Positions 34,321 to 43,013 are shown, counted from the stretch's first letter. The stretch: DNA of 64,000 bases from Mediannikoviicoccus vaginalis (GCF_928097925.1 NZ_CAKMRI010000001.1:1426001-1490000); one strand, 5' to 3'. Numbers and translations: made by a program. The notes: generated from the sequence alone by a model not told the origin.

Positions 34321-35085
34321 ATGATTATATATTTTTCTGGAACGGGAAATAGTGAATATATAGCCGAAAGGCTTGGAGAACTTATAGAAGATGAAGTTAT
34401 AAATCTATTTGATTATATTAAGAACAATGAAAATAGAAATTTTAATTCAGAAAAACCATTTGTACTAGTAGCTCCAACCTATTCGTGGAGAGTACCAAGA
34501 TTTTTAACAGACCACCTTAAGAAATGTAAATTTAAAGGGAATAAAAATATTTATGTAATAATGAACTTTGGTGACTCCTGTGGCAATGCAAACAAGTACA
34601 TAAGAGAAGATGTGAAAAGTTTGGGACTAAACTATAAAGGACTATATGGAATAAAAATGCCAGAAAACTATCTTGCACTTTTTGAACTTGACTCCGATGA
34701 AAAAAATAGAGAAATTGTAAAAGAAGCGGACATAAAAATTGAAAAGGCGGCAAAGATTATAAGAAAAGGTCTAGATTTTGAAAAGAAGGAAATTAAATTT
34801 CAAGACAAGATAATTTCAGGTCTTGTTAACAACCTGTTTTTCAAATTTATCGTAAAAGATAAAAAGTTTTATTACACCGACAAATGCATAGAATGTGGTA
34901 AATGCGAAAAAGAATGTGTACTAAATAATATTTCCTATGAAGACGGCAAACCAAAATGGAATGGAAACTGTACCCACTGCATGGCATGCCTTTCAAAATG
35001 CCCAACAGCAGCCATTGAGTACGGCAAAAAGACCGTAGGGAAAGAAAGGTATTTGCTTAAAAATATTATTGAAGAAAGAAAGTAG
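34321..35085 (+). CDS. EFR1-family flavodoxin-ferredoxin fusion protein
   Basis: This 254-residue electron carrier has an N-terminal flavodoxin fold (IIYFSGTGNSEYIAERLGE, the FMN phosphate loop, residues 2-20; APTYSWRVPRF near 58). A C-terminal 2x[4Fe-4S] ferredoxin has CIECGKCEKEC (about 190) and CTHCMACLSKCP (about 219). This is the EFR1 architecture common in gut and oral Firmicutes. It probably transfers low-potential electrons. It is preceded by an AGGAGG site and follows the iron-sulfur dehydratase-like gene after a terminator; a donor role for that protein is inference. The GNAT gene starts 3 bases after its stop. Confidence 0.9.
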   Translation: MIIYFSGTGNSEYIAERLGELIEDEVINLFDYIKNNENRNFNSEKPFVLVAPTYSWRVPRFLTDHLKKCKFKGNKNIYVIMNFGDSCGNANKYIREDVKSLGLNYKGLYGIKMPENYLALFELDSDEKNREIVKEADIKIEKAAKIIRKGLDFEKKEIKFQDKIISGLVNNLFFKFIVKDKKFYYTDKCIECGKCEKECVLNNISYEDGKPKWNGNCTHCMACLSKCPTAAIEYGKKTVGKERYLLKNIIEERK

Positions 35086-35087
35086 AA

Positions 35088-35582
35088 ATGGAAAAAAATA
35101 ATAACAATTTGGTTAATGAAAGTATGGAAAACTTATTTCATACTAAATTCTATATTAGAAAATCAATGGACTATCAAAAACTATTGCCACTATTTAAAGA
35201 TGCGGGACTAGAAGTTGAACTTGACGACCCAAACCCAAAAGGACTTTTAACCTGCTTTGAAGTTGTTGATAAAAAAACTGATGAAATTATCGGCGCATCG
35301 TCAATTATAAATAACAATGGCATTTACCAAGTTAAAACCCTGGCCGTAACAAAAGAATATCAAGGTAGGGGAATTGGTCGTTATCTGATGGATGAAATGG
35401 TTCATGAACTAAGAAAGCTTGGAGCAAAGAAAGTGATACTTAACGCAAAAGAGCCGGGCTTTTATAAAAGAGTTGGCTTTATAGAGTCTCCCATGGACAC
35501 AAATGACATTGAATATGATTGTGGAGACTGTGAACATTTTAATAGGTACTGCTTTCCAAAAATTATGGAAAGGGAAATTTAA
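35088..35582 (+). CDS. GNAT-family N-acetyltransferase
   Basis: This 164-residue cytoplasmic enzyme has the GNAT core: GIYQVKTLAVTKEYQGRGIGRYLMDEM (acetyl-CoA loop YQGRGIGR about residue 92), KVILNAKEPGFYKRVGFIES near the end, and a Cys-rich tail (YDCGDCEHFNRYC). This resembles ElaA/YjcF-like acetyltransferases. It is placed 3 bases after the EFR1 gene without a clear ribosome site of its own, so probably depends on upstream translation. Substrate unknown. Confidence 0.82.
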   Translation: MEKNNNNLVNESMENLFHTKFYIRKSMDYQKLLPLFKDAGLEVELDDPNPKGLLTCFEVVDKKTDEIIGASSIINNNGIYQVKTLAVTKEYQGRGIGRYLMDEMVHELRKLGAKKVILNAKEPGFYKRVGFIESPMDTNDIEYDCGDCEHFNRYCFPKIMEREI

Positions 35583-35610
35583 AACCGGCATCCTGAGACG
35601 CCGGTTGTTT
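35583..35610. terminator. bidirectional terminator between GNAT and NMT1-like binding-protein genes
   Basis: AACCGGC and GCCGGTT pair around a 10-base loop. A-rich sequence lies to the left and TGTTTAGTT to the right. Confidence 0.75.
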
Positions 35611-35618
35611 AGTTATTA

Positions 35619-36839
35619 TTAATTTTTAGCATTTTTAGCTCTGTTTTCTTCTATAGTATCTTTAACATGTTGGAAGTATTCTTTTTCTTCGTCTTTATTG
35701 TAGTACATGCTGTTATTTTCTTCGAAGTATTTCTTTTGTTTTTCCCAGTATTCAGGATCTTCGTCTCCAACTTCTTCAATAACTTCGTCTAATGCTTCTT
35801 TATATAAATCAACAGTGATGTGGTCCCTTAAATCAATACTTTTAGCATTTTCATCTAAGAATCCAAGTTCATCAAGATAAGCCCAAGCTCTTACACATGA
35901 ATTATATAGTGGGTCAGGGTGAATTTCATATCCTGAATCTAGTGTGTAAGCTTCTACAAATTCTAGAGGCACATCTAACTCTTCTGCAAGTAGTTTAGAT
36001 GCGGCATTAGGATCTTTTTCATAATCTCTCATTCCTCTAAGAAGTGCTTTAAGTAGAGCCTTTGTTGTATTAGGTTTTTCTTTTATAAATCTTTCTGCAG
36101 TTTCCATTCTACAGCAGGAGTATTTATCCATAATATCGCCATATTTTGCAATTTCTTTTATAGCTGGGTCTGTTTTAACTTGGTGAGCAATTTCTGTACC
36201 TACACAAGCATAATCAACTTCTCCGCTTTTTAAAGCCGCCACAGCATCTGAACCTTTTCCTACTTGAACCCAATCAACATCTTCTTTAGGATCATATCCC
36301 ATTTCAAGTAATGGACCAGTTATTACATAAGTAATAGGGGATCCAGCAACTTTTTTGCCTACTAAGGAACTCATATCTTTCCATTCAGAATCAGGCCTAC
36401 CAATTAAGAACATTGCACCTTCAACCATATGACCACCAAATATTTGTAGGTCATCACCTTTTGCAATTCTTTGAAGTGGAGTTGAGGTACCAGCGTTTGA
36501 AACTATATCAACTTGGTTTCCTGCAACTGCCGCAAATGATTCATCTGTAGTTTGCATAGGAATTTGTTCAACTTTTAATCCGTACTCTTCTAAGTAGCCA
36601 TTATGTTCAGCCATTGTCATCATTAGGTTTCCAGAGTGACCTCTTACCCAACGAACAACACCATCTTCACCATTTAATTTATCGGAAAAGTCTTTCTTTC
36701 CGCCGTTGTCTTTACTAGATACTTCGGTCTTATTGCCAGTACCCTCATTATTACCTTTTTTGTTATCAGGATTAGCACATGCACTTAAAGTCATGGTTAA
36801 AGCTAAACCCAATGCTAAGTATTTAGATTTGTTTTTCAT
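35619..36839 (-). CDS. NMT1/SsuA-type ABC substrate-binding lipoprotein (paralogue 1)
   Basis: This 406-residue extracytoplasmic binding protein starts at ATG 36839 (AAGGAG site; an in-frame extension upstream lacks one). The signal peptide ends in lipobox LSAC (Cys21), followed by a polar linker to about residue 55. An NMT1/THI5-like periplasmic-binding fold follows (RWVRGHSGNLMMTMAEHNGYLEEYGLKVE in two parts; TTDESFAAVAGNQVDIVSNAG, in two parts). A helical, acidic C-terminal extension (about 325-406) is unusual. It is nearly identical to the protein encoded at 37873-39096, except for a central block. It is likely one of two alternative receptors for the permease encoded between them. The ligand (sulfonate, nitrate-like or pyrimidine-like) is not known. 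Confidence 0.88.
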   Translation of the reverse strand: MKNKSKYLALGLALTMTLSACANPDNKKGNNEGTGNKTEVSSKDNGGKKDFSDKLNGEDGVVRWVRGHSGNLMMTMAEHNGYLEEYGLKVEQIPMQTTDESFAAVAGNQVDIVSNAGTSTPLQRIAKGDDLQIFGGHMVEGAMFLIGRPDSEWKDMSSLVGKKVAGSPITYVITGPLLEMGYDPKEDVDWVQVGKGSDAVAALKSGEVDYACVGTEIAHQVKTDPAIKEIAKYGDIMDKYSCCRMETAERFIKEKPNTTKALLKALLRGMRDYEKDPNAASKLLAEELDVPLEFVEAYTLDSGYEIHPDPLYNSCVRAWAYLDELGFLDENAKSIDLRDHITVDLYKEALDEVIEEVGDEDPEYWEKQKKYFEENNSMYYNKDEEKEYFQHVKDTIEENRAKNAKN

Positions 36840-36881
36840 ATTTTCACTCCTTATTTTTTGGCTAGAACTTGAACTATTATT

Positions 36882-36896
36882 GAACATATTTTGTTC
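36882..36896. repeat. dyad GAACA-N5-TGTTC in the paralogue-1 leader
   Basis: A perfect 5-bp inverted repeat sits about 43 bases upstream of the start codon, within a leader of about 130 bases. Confidence 0.35.
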
Positions 36897-36923
36897 TAAA
36901 GTTCTAGTTTGAAAATTTATTAA

Positions 36924-36967
36924 ATATCCCTACCCTAATAAACTTAATAAATAAGCACAAGGGATAT
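36924..36967 (-). promoter_or_regulatory. leader inverted repeat upstream of binding-protein paralogue 1
   Basis: ATATCCCT and AGGGATAT (36924-36931 and 36960-36967) are exact inverse arms, just downstream of a predicted promoter. It could be an RNA hairpin or an operator. Confidence 0.4.
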
Positions 36968-36976
36968 CTTATTAAT

Positions 36977-36985
36977 ATTATAACA
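36977..36985 (-). promoter_or_regulatory. extended -10 promoter for binding-protein paralogue 1
   Basis: The minus strand reads TGTTATAAT, with a poor -35. It implies a leader of about 130 bases and separate expression from the upstream permease gene, which has its own terminator. Confidence 0.45.
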
Positions 36986-37040
36986 TAAATTAATAAAAGT
37001 AATAAAATATTTCTAGGTGCATTATGTAAAATTAAATAAA

Positions 37041-37066
37041 AAACCGACATCACAAGATGCCGGTTT
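37041..37066 (-). terminator. terminator after the NMT1-type permease gene
   Basis: AAACCGGCATC and GATGTCGGTTT (minus strand; one mismatch) are followed by a T-run. It separates the ATPase-receptor-permease operon from paralogue 1. Confidence 0.75.
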
Positions 37067-37085
37067 AACAAAATTATTATTTCTA

Positions 37086-37847
37086 TTAATCCATAGTCCA
37101 ATATAAGGCTTTATCCTTAAGTCCTTCAAATATTCTAAGCACAATTACAAGAACTACTACCAAGAATATAAATCCACTCCATACATTATTAAACAAACCA
37201 AAGTCTGCATTCTTTCTTACAAAGTAGCCCATACCATATTTAGCACCATACATTTCCGCAAAGACTAATATAGTAAAGGAACCTCTTAAAGAAGATACAA
37301 AACCTGAAAGTATAGTTGGTGAAGCCGCAGGTAAAATTACTCTTAATAATCTTTTTAAACCATGAATTTCAAGAGTATCTGCTGTATCCAAGTATGCTTT
37401 ATCAATGGATGCAATCCCAAATATTACTCCAAAACAAGTTGGCCAAATAACATTGTATATTATCATTATTCTTGAAGCAGCTGCAAGACTTGGAGCAAGC
37501 AGTAGTAAGAAAGGTGATAACAATAGTGCAGGTATTACACTAAAGCTATATACTATTGGCATCATAACTTCTCTAGCTTTTCTATTTAATCCCAATGGAA
37601 CACCTATTAAGAGTGCAATTATAACCGCAATAAATAGGGAAGGGAAAAGCAGTTTAAATGAAGAAAGCATGTTCATAAACATGGTTTTTCCATTATCTGC
37701 AAAAGATTTGTGAATTTCTTGGGTTGAAGGGAATAAGAATGGGTCTAGTAATTGTCTATTAGCCATTATTGCATAACCGATTATTAATAGAATTAGAATA
37801 AATACGGTTATCCAATATTTTTTGATTAAATTTATTACTTTTGACAT
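37086..37847 (-). CDS. ABC transporter permease (SsuC/TauC type)
   Basis: This 253-residue membrane permease has six hydrophobic segments. The binding-protein-dependent-transport domain is recognised by SVIPALLLSPFLLLLA (about residue 107) and the EAA-like loop LDTADTLEIHGLKRLLRVILPAASPTILSG (about 153, in two parts), as in SsuC/TauC/ThiX permeases. It is encoded between two paralogous binding-protein genes and downstream of the ATPase gene. The ribosome site is TAGGAGAG. Confidence 0.9.
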   Translation of the reverse strand: MSKVINLIKKYWITVFILILLIIGYAIMANRQLLDPFLFPSTQEIHKSFADNGKTMFMNMLSSFKLLFPSLFIAVIIALLIGVPLGLNRKAREVMMPIVYSFSVIPALLLSPFLLLLAPSLAAASRIMIIYNVIWPTCFGVIFGIASIDKAYLDTADTLEIHGLKRLLRVILPAASPTILSGFVSSLRGSFTILVFAEMYGAKYGMGYFVRKNADFGLFNNVWSGFIFLVVVLVIVLRIFEGLKDKALYWTMD

Positions 37848-37872
37848 TTTACTCTCCTAAAATATAACTATC

Positions 37873-39096
37873 TTATTTATTTTGAGCGTTTTTAGCTCTG
37901 TTTTCTTCTATAGTGTCTTTCATATGTTGGAAATATTCTTTTTCTTCGTCTTTGTTGTAGTACATGCTGTTATTTTCTTCGAAGTATTTCTTTTGTTTTT
38001 CCCAATATTCAGGATCTTCGTCTCCTACTTCTTCAATAACTTCATCTAGTGCTTCTTTATACAAATCAACAGTAATATGATCTCTTAAATCAATGTTTTT
38101 AGCATTTTCATCTAAGAATCCAAGTTCATCAAGATAAGCCCAAGCTCTTACGCATGAATTATATAGTGGGTCAGGGTGAATTTCATATCCTGAGTCTAAT
38201 GTATAAGCTTCTACAAATTCTAGAGGCACATCTAATTCATCTGCAAGTAGTTGAGATGCAGCATTAGGGTCTTTTTCATAATCTCTCATACCCCTAAGAA
38301 GTGCTTTAATTAAAGCCTTTGTTGTATTAGGTTTATCATTAATAAATCTTGAAGCTGTTTCCATTCTACAGCAAGAGTATTTATCCATTATATCGCCATG
38401 TTTTGCTAATTCTTTTAATGATTTATCAGTTTTAATTTGGTGAGCCATAGATGTACCAACTGATGCAATATCAACTGATCCGTTTTTTAAAGCGGTTATT
38501 GCATCGGCAGCTTTACCTATCTGAACCCATTCAACATCTTTAATAGGATCATAACCCATTTCAAGTAATGGACCACTAAGTACATAATCAACAGGATTTC
38601 CAGCTACTTTTTTTCCTACTAATGAACTTAAATCTTTATATTCAGTTTCAGGTCTTCCAACTAGGAAAACTGCTCCTTCAACCATATGGCCACCAAATAT
38701 TTGTAAATCGTCACCTTTAGCGATTCTTTGAAGTGGAGTTGAGGTACCTGCATTTGAAACTATATCAACTTGGTTTCCAGCAACTGCAGCAAAAGATTCA
38801 TCTGTAGTTTGCATAGGAATTTGTTCAACCTTTAAGCCATATTCTTCTAAGTAGCCATTATGTTCAGCCATTGTCATCATTAGGTTTCCTGAGTATCCTC
38901 TGACCCAACGAACAACGCCATCTTCGCCATTTAACTTATCGGAAAAGTCTTTCTTTCCGCCGTTATCCTTACTAGATACTTCAGTCTTATTACCAGTACC
39001 TTCGTTGTTGTTTTTTTGATTATCAGGATTAGCACATGCACTTAAAGTCATGGTTAAAGCTAAACCCAATGCTAAGTATTTAGATTTGTTTTTCAT
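37873..39096 (-). CDS. NMT1/SsuA-type ABC substrate-binding lipoprotein (paralogue 2)
   Basis: This 407-residue lipoprotein (lipobox LSAC, Cys21; start at ATG 39096 with an AAAGGAA site) has the same domain layout as the paralogue at 35619-36839. Aligned by eye, residues 1-142 differ at about 3 positions and residues 287-406 at about 3, while residues 143-286 differ at about 37. That block includes ligand-pocket-like stretches such as GNPVDYVLSGPL versus GSPITYVITGPL. This suggests a duplication with receptor specialisation. The gene overlaps the ATPase gene by 17 bases, so it is the receptor produced with the core transporter. Confidence 0.88.
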   Translation of the reverse strand: MKNKSKYLALGLALTMTLSACANPDNQKNNNEGTGNKTEVSSKDNGGKKDFSDKLNGEDGVVRWVRGYSGNLMMTMAEHNGYLEEYGLKVEQIPMQTTDESFAAVAGNQVDIVSNAGTSTPLQRIAKGDDLQIFGGHMVEGAVFLVGRPETEYKDLSSLVGKKVAGNPVDYVLSGPLLEMGYDPIKDVEWVQIGKAADAITALKNGSVDIASVGTSMAHQIKTDKSLKELAKHGDIMDKYSCCRMETASRFINDKPNTTKALIKALLRGMRDYEKDPNAASQLLADELDVPLEFVEAYTLDSGYEIHPDPLYNSCVRAWAYLDELGFLDENAKNIDLRDHITVDLYKEALDEVIEEVGDEDPEYWEKQKKYFEENNSMYYNKDEEKEYFQHMKDTIEENRAKNAQNK

Positions 39097-39934
39097 TATC
39101 TTCGTTCCTTTCATTTTGTTCCGCCATACTTTGAACGTCTTCATTTATTTGATGTATAAGCTCGTTTCTAAGCTCAATTGTTTTAAGATTGTCGTCCCTT
39201 CCTCTAACTAGTCTTTGTTCGTCGGAAACTTTAGTTTCGAAAACTATGTCATTACTACCTTGCCCAATTACAAAAATTCTTTCTGCAAGAAGAAGAGATT
39301 CATCAACATCATGTGTTACGAAGAACACTGTTTTTTTGGGATTTGCATCTCTCCATAGCTCAAGTAACATATCTTGAAGATTAGATCTAGTAACCGCATC
39401 TAGAGCTCCAAAAGGTTCATCCATAAGTAAAATAGGGGAGTCTATTGCAAAGGCTCTAGCAATAGCACATCTTTGTCTCATACCACCAGAAAGTTCCTTT
39501 GGAAGCATATTGTATACTTCAGGCTTTAGTCCAACCTTTTCAATCCATGTTTTTGCCTTTTCTTCCTTTTCTTGCTTGCTCATTTTTGGATATCTTTGTT
39601 CAATAGCAAGCTCTATATTCTTCCCTGTACTCATCCAAGGGTAAAGACCATAATCTTGGAATACTACACCTTTTTCAAGACCAGGTCCTCTATGTGGGAT
39701 TCCCCCAAAAAAGATTTCTCCATTTGTTGGTTTTTCAAGTCCTGCAATAAGTCTTAAAAGAGTAGATTTACCACAGCCTGATTGACCAAGTAAGCAACAG
39801 AACTGTCCGCTAGGAACTTCCATATTAGCATTTGTAAATATTCTTTTTTCGCTGCCTTTATAGCAGAAGCCCACATTTTTAACAGAAACACTGTTTACAA
39901 AAGTATCCATATTAAATTTCTTTTCACTCAACAC
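39080..39934 (-). CDS. ABC transporter ATP-binding protein (SsuB/TauB type)
   Basis: This cytoplasmic ATPase of about 285 residues has Walker A GQSGCGKST, Q-loop VFQDYGLYPWMST, signature LSGGMRQRCAIARAF, Walker B ILLMDEPFGALD and switch FFVTHDVDESLLLAERI, typical of nitrate/sulfonate/taurine/thiamine-precursor importers. The frame is open to an ATG at 39994, but the ribosome-site-like AAGGAAGGTGAT lies just upstream of GTG 39934 and TTG 39931, so a non-ATG start is likely. Its end overlaps paralogue 2. The predicted promoter at 40041-40068 fits this start. Confidence 0.88.
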   Translation of the reverse strand: MLSEKKFNMDTFVNSVSVKNVGFCYKGSEKRIFTNANMEVPSGQFCCLLGQSGCGKSTLLRLIAGLEKPTNGEIFFGGIPHRGPGLEKGVVFQDYGLYPWMSTGKNIELAIEQRYPKMSKQEKEEKAKTWIEKVGLKPEVYNMLPKELSGGMRQRCAIARAFAIDSPILLMDEPFGALDAVTRSNLQDMLLELWRDANPKKTVFFVTHDVDESLLLAERIFVIGQGSNDIVFETKVSDEQRLVRGRDDNLKTIELRNELIHQINEDVQSMAEQNERNEDNEKQI

Positions 39935-40040
39935 TATCACCTTCCTTTCTTTTATTGAAACAGTTATTATGTAAGTCTTATCAACATAACTCATAAAACA
40001 TAATGAAAAAAGTAAACCGACTTAAACGCCGCTGCTTTAA

Positions 40041-40068
40041 AGATTAAAGCAATACTAACCAGTGTCAA
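40041..40068 (-). promoter_or_regulatory. promoter with dyad-like spacer for the NMT1-type ABC operon
   Basis: On the minus strand TTGACA (40063-40068) and TAATCT (40041-40046) are 16 bases apart. The spacer GGTTAGTATTGCTTTAATC resembles the dyad at the promoter of the amino-acid ABC operon (43732-43760), suggesting a shared regulator. Confidence 0.5.
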
Positions 40069-40595
40069 AAAAATATCATAAAAAAATTAAAATTTAGACA
40101 CCTGCAGTATGAGGAGTCTTTAGTAGACTATATAAAATTTTTATTCACTAAAATCATTTGCTATATAAGCTAAATCAATAAAATAAATAAATCTTACATA
40201 GGGATTATAGCATAAAGGGAATCGAAATTCAAAAGTTTAAAATAAATAAAAAAATATTTAAAGAACAAATCAAATCATTATAAAGCTTACGATAGATTTC
40301 TATAGATTATTTAAGGTTAGAACTTATTTCATATGAAAAAGAAGAAGATGAATAAGAATGTGATTAAATTAGTGGTTAGTAAAAAAATAGTGCAATACAC
40401 AAGAGAGCAAGATTAACATGATATAGCACTTTATAAATTGATTGTAAAAGAGTGCACAGCTCCTTTTGAATAATTAAAATCATAAATCCTTTTCAGAGAT
40501 AGGCTAAATTAGCAAAAAACAGTTAGGTTTGAATGAGTTAATACTAATCAACGCCCTTAAATTCTGTTTGGTATCAATCAAGCTTATAGCCCATG

Positions 40596-40620
40596 AAAAA
40601 ACCACCCGTTTGGCGGGTGG
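40596..40620 (-). terminator. terminator of the amino-acid ABC operon
   Basis: CCACCCG and CGGGTGG form a GC-rich stem, followed on the minus strand by TTTTTT. It lies about 130 bases beyond the binding-protein stop codon. Confidence 0.8.
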
Positions 40621-40751
40621 TAATGATTTAAAACTATTTTTATCAAATTTTATTAAAATATACAAATAATTAACATAAGATAAATAGCAAATATCTCTAG
40701 AGTTAAATGTATAAGACTCCATATAAGAATTTTATTAGGCTAGTTATAATA

Positions 40752-41567
40752 TTATTTTAAATTCTTAGTAACATCTGTGAAGAACCATTTTTCACTTATC
40801 TCTTTAATAGTTCCATCATCAAGCATTTCCTTAATGGCTTTATTTACATCATCGAGTTTCTTTTTTGAATCAGGATCATCCTTTCTGAAAAAAGCTCCAA
40901 TTTCAGTAGATTCAAATGCAGGAGGAATAATGTTGATTTTTACTCCTGCTTTTTCAGAGTCAAATGATAAAGTTATATGAGAGTCAAGCCAAGCATCAAC
41001 TCTTTTTAGCGATAAATCTTGTACACCACTAGTTCCATCACCAAAAACCACTACCTCAAAGCCATATTGACTAGAAACTTCATTTGCAATTGCTTGTCCC
41101 CATGAACCTTCTGCGACGGCAACTTTTTTTCCTTTTAAATCATCTGCAGACTTTATTTCATTGTTTTCTTCTAAAACTGCACAACTAACTTCTTCTTGAC
41201 CATATGAAGTAGTTGCATCATATTTGCTTAGTCTTTCTTTAGACTTTCCAAAATAGTTACTTGCACAGTCAACTTTTCCAGAGTCTACTGCTCCAAAAAT
41301 ACTACTAAATCCCATTGTTTCCATTTTAATTTCATATCCGGTTCTTTTTCCTATTTCATTCCATAAGTCAACTTCAAAACCTTTGTGTTCTCCATTATCA
41401 ACAAATGAATAAGGTTCAGCAGTATTTGAACAAGCTACCACTATTGTTTTTTTATTCGAATTTTCAGCCGCACCAGCATTAGTAGGGGCAGTGTTTTGAC
41501 TTTTGCAGCTTGTAAATACTATACTGGATAATACTACTAGCGCTGCTGCTAAAATATATTTACGCAT
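40752..41567 (-). CDS. polar amino-acid ABC transporter substrate-binding lipoprotein (SBP_bac_3)
   Basis: This 271-residue lipoprotein (lipobox FTSC, Cys21) has a family-3 binding-protein body: VACSNTAEPYSFVDNGEHKGFEVDLWNEIGKRTGYE (in two parts, about residues 46-80), the mid-domain GKKVAVAEGSWGQAIANE (about 150), and RVDAWLDSHITL (about 195). It binds a polar amino acid or short peptide outside the membrane. The gene overlaps the dipeptidase gene by 8 bases and is third in an operon after the permease and dipeptidase genes. Confidence 0.9.
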   Translation of the reverse strand: MRKYILAAALVVLSSIVFTSCKSQNTAPTNAGAAENSNKKTIVVACSNTAEPYSFVDNGEHKGFEVDLWNEIGKRTGYEIKMETMGFSSIFGAVDSGKVDCASNYFGKSKERLSKYDATTSYGQEEVSCAVLEENNEIKSADDLKGKKVAVAEGSWGQAIANEVSSQYGFEVVVFGDGTSGVQDLSLKRVDAWLDSHITLSFDSEKAGVKINIIPPAFESTEIGAFFRKDDPDSKKKLDDVNKAIKEMLDDGTIKEISEKWFFTDVTKNLK

Positions 41568-42990
41568 TTTGTTCCTCCTTAGAAAGTTTAGTTATTAAGT
41601 ATCTAATAAATTCGTATATTCTATTTGTAGAAGCTATATCTAGTTTTTCATCAGGCGAATGAAGATTGTATATATTAGGGCCAAAAGATATTGGATCTAA
41701 TCCTGGATATTTATCGGCAAATATACCTGTTTCAATGCCAGCGTGTATTATAGTAACTTTCATATCTTTTCCTGTAAACTCTTTATAGGCTTCAAGGGTT
41801 ATATCTCTTAATTTTGAATTTTCATCAAAAGCCCATCCCTTAGAAGGTTTAGTTTTTTCTATATTTGCATTAGTATCTAAAGCTATTTTTTCAACTTTGT
41901 CTGCTAATTCATTATTTACATCTAGATTTATGCTTCTTATTGAGATGTAAAAAACAATTTTATTGTCAATAATATTTATTGTTGCAAGATTAAGAGAAGT
42001 ATCTACTACATCTGAAAATGGATCATCTAAAAATGCATAAGGCCCATGTGGTATTGAGTTAATAGCGCTGATAACATTTTTAGAAATTTCTTTATCTATA
42101 GCGTTAACTTTAAGTTCTCCATAATCTTCAAAGTCGACAGCCATATTTGTTTCTTTTTCTTTAAACTTATGAATTAAATCATTTAAAATTTCAAAATTTA
42201 TTTTTTTGTCTGAAGAAAACTTTATATATAGATCTCTTGGGATGGCATTGTGTTTATTTCCGGCATCTATATCAATAATATTGATATTATTTTCTTCCAT
42301 GATTTTTGCCATTAGCTCTCCGCCACACTTAATTGAGCTTAATATGTCTTGATGGATATCCATTCCTGAGTGTCCACCTCTTAAATTAGAAAGTGCAATA
42401 GAATATACATTACCTTCGACATCTAGCCAATTTAAATCATAAAACAACTTTATTGTCATGCCTCCAGCACATCCGCAAATTAAACGACCTTCTCTTTCTG
42501 CATCAAAATTTAATAGGTATTTTCCTGTTATTTGGCCTGGCTCATATTTTTTTGCCCCTAAAAGACCTACTTCTTCCATTGATGTTGCAACAAATTCTAA
42601 TTTTGGAGTTTTTAAAGTTTTATCTTCTAATATTGCTAAAGCATAAGCTATAGCTACTCCATTATCAGCCCCTAGAGAAGTATCTTTTGCTTTTAAAAAA
42701 TTCTCATCATAAATTAATTCTAAAGGATCTTTGGCAAAGTCATGACTAGATTCAATGGTTTTTTCACAAACCATATCAGTGTGGCCTTGTAAAATAATGC
42801 CCGGTCTATTTTCATAGCCCTTATCAGCTTCCTTTACAATAGTTACATTAAGATGTTCGTCTTTAAATGCTTTTAGATTATGATCTTTGGCAAATTCTAA
42901 GAGATAATCAGCTATAGCTCCTTCATTATAAGATTCTCTTGGGATTTTTGATATTTCTTCAAAATAATAAAAAACTCTGTTTTTTTCCAA
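41560..42990 (-). CDS. M20 aminoacyl-histidine dipeptidase (PepD type)
   Basis: This 476-residue cytoplasmic zinc dipeptidase matches PepD: SKIPRESYNEGAIADYL (about 13), ILQGHTDMVCEK (about 65, metal His and Asp), SLGADNGVAIAYALAIL (about 100, metal Asp), VATSMEEVGLLGAK (about 130, catalytic and metal Glu), NFDAEREGRLICGCAGG (about 158), and the lid domain with LRGGHSGMDIH. The end HAGIETGIFADKYPGLDPISFGPNI (in two parts) supplies the last His region. It hydrolyses X-His and other dipeptides. Placement between the permease and binding-protein genes of an amino-acid importer suggests dipeptide or histidine use. Confidence 0.93.
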   Translation of the reverse strand: MEKNRVFYYFEEISKIPRESYNEGAIADYLLEFAKDHNLKAFKDEHLNVTIVKEADKGYENRPGIILQGHTDMVCEKTIESSHDFAKDPLELIYDENFLKAKDTSLGADNGVAIAYALAILEDKTLKTPKLEFVATSMEEVGLLGAKKYEPGQITGKYLLNFDAEREGRLICGCAGGMTIKLFYDLNWLDVEGNVYSIALSNLRGGHSGMDIHQDILSSIKCGGELMAKIMEENNINIIDIDAGNKHNAIPRDLYIKFSSDKKINFEILNDLIHKFKEKETNMAVDFEDYGELKVNAIDKEISKNVISAINSIPHGPYAFLDDPFSDVVDTSLNLATINIIDNKIVFYISIRSINLDVNNELADKVEKIALDTNANIEKTKPSKGWAFDENSKLRDITLEAYKEFTGKDMKVTIIHAGIETGIFADKYPGLDPISFGPNIYNLHSPDEKLDIASTNRIYEFIRYLITKLSKEEQNA

Positions 42991-43013
42991 ATTTAAACAC
43001 CTTCCTTAAATTA

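Larger units (their letters stand above)
39995..40751. other. 757-base gap with a promoter, a terminator and no convincing gene
   Basis: The left end (39995-40068) is the leader and promoter of the ATPase operon. 40596-40620 is the terminator of the amino-acid ABC operon. The middle (about 40140-40590) is AT-rich with only short, unconvincing frames: a 27-codon plus-strand frame starting MKKKKMNKN at about 40334, and a 72-codon minus-strand frame at 40504-40722 that runs through the terminator. A decayed gene cannot be excluded but cannot be shown. Confidence 0.6.

Noticed and set aside
39935-40140. A TPP or other known riboswitch upstream of the NMT1/THI5-like ABC operon
   Set aside because: The leader shows a few short stems but none of the conserved TPP core sequences that I could recognise on the minus strand.
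40330-40480. Possible degraded transposase or small gene on the plus strand (MKKKKMNKN frame)
   Set aside because: Only 27 codons before a stop, no recognisable motif and no inverted repeats or target duplications around it.
40504-40722. A 72-codon minus-strand open frame
   Set aside because: It runs straight through a strong minus-strand terminator, lacks a ribosome site and resembles no known protein.
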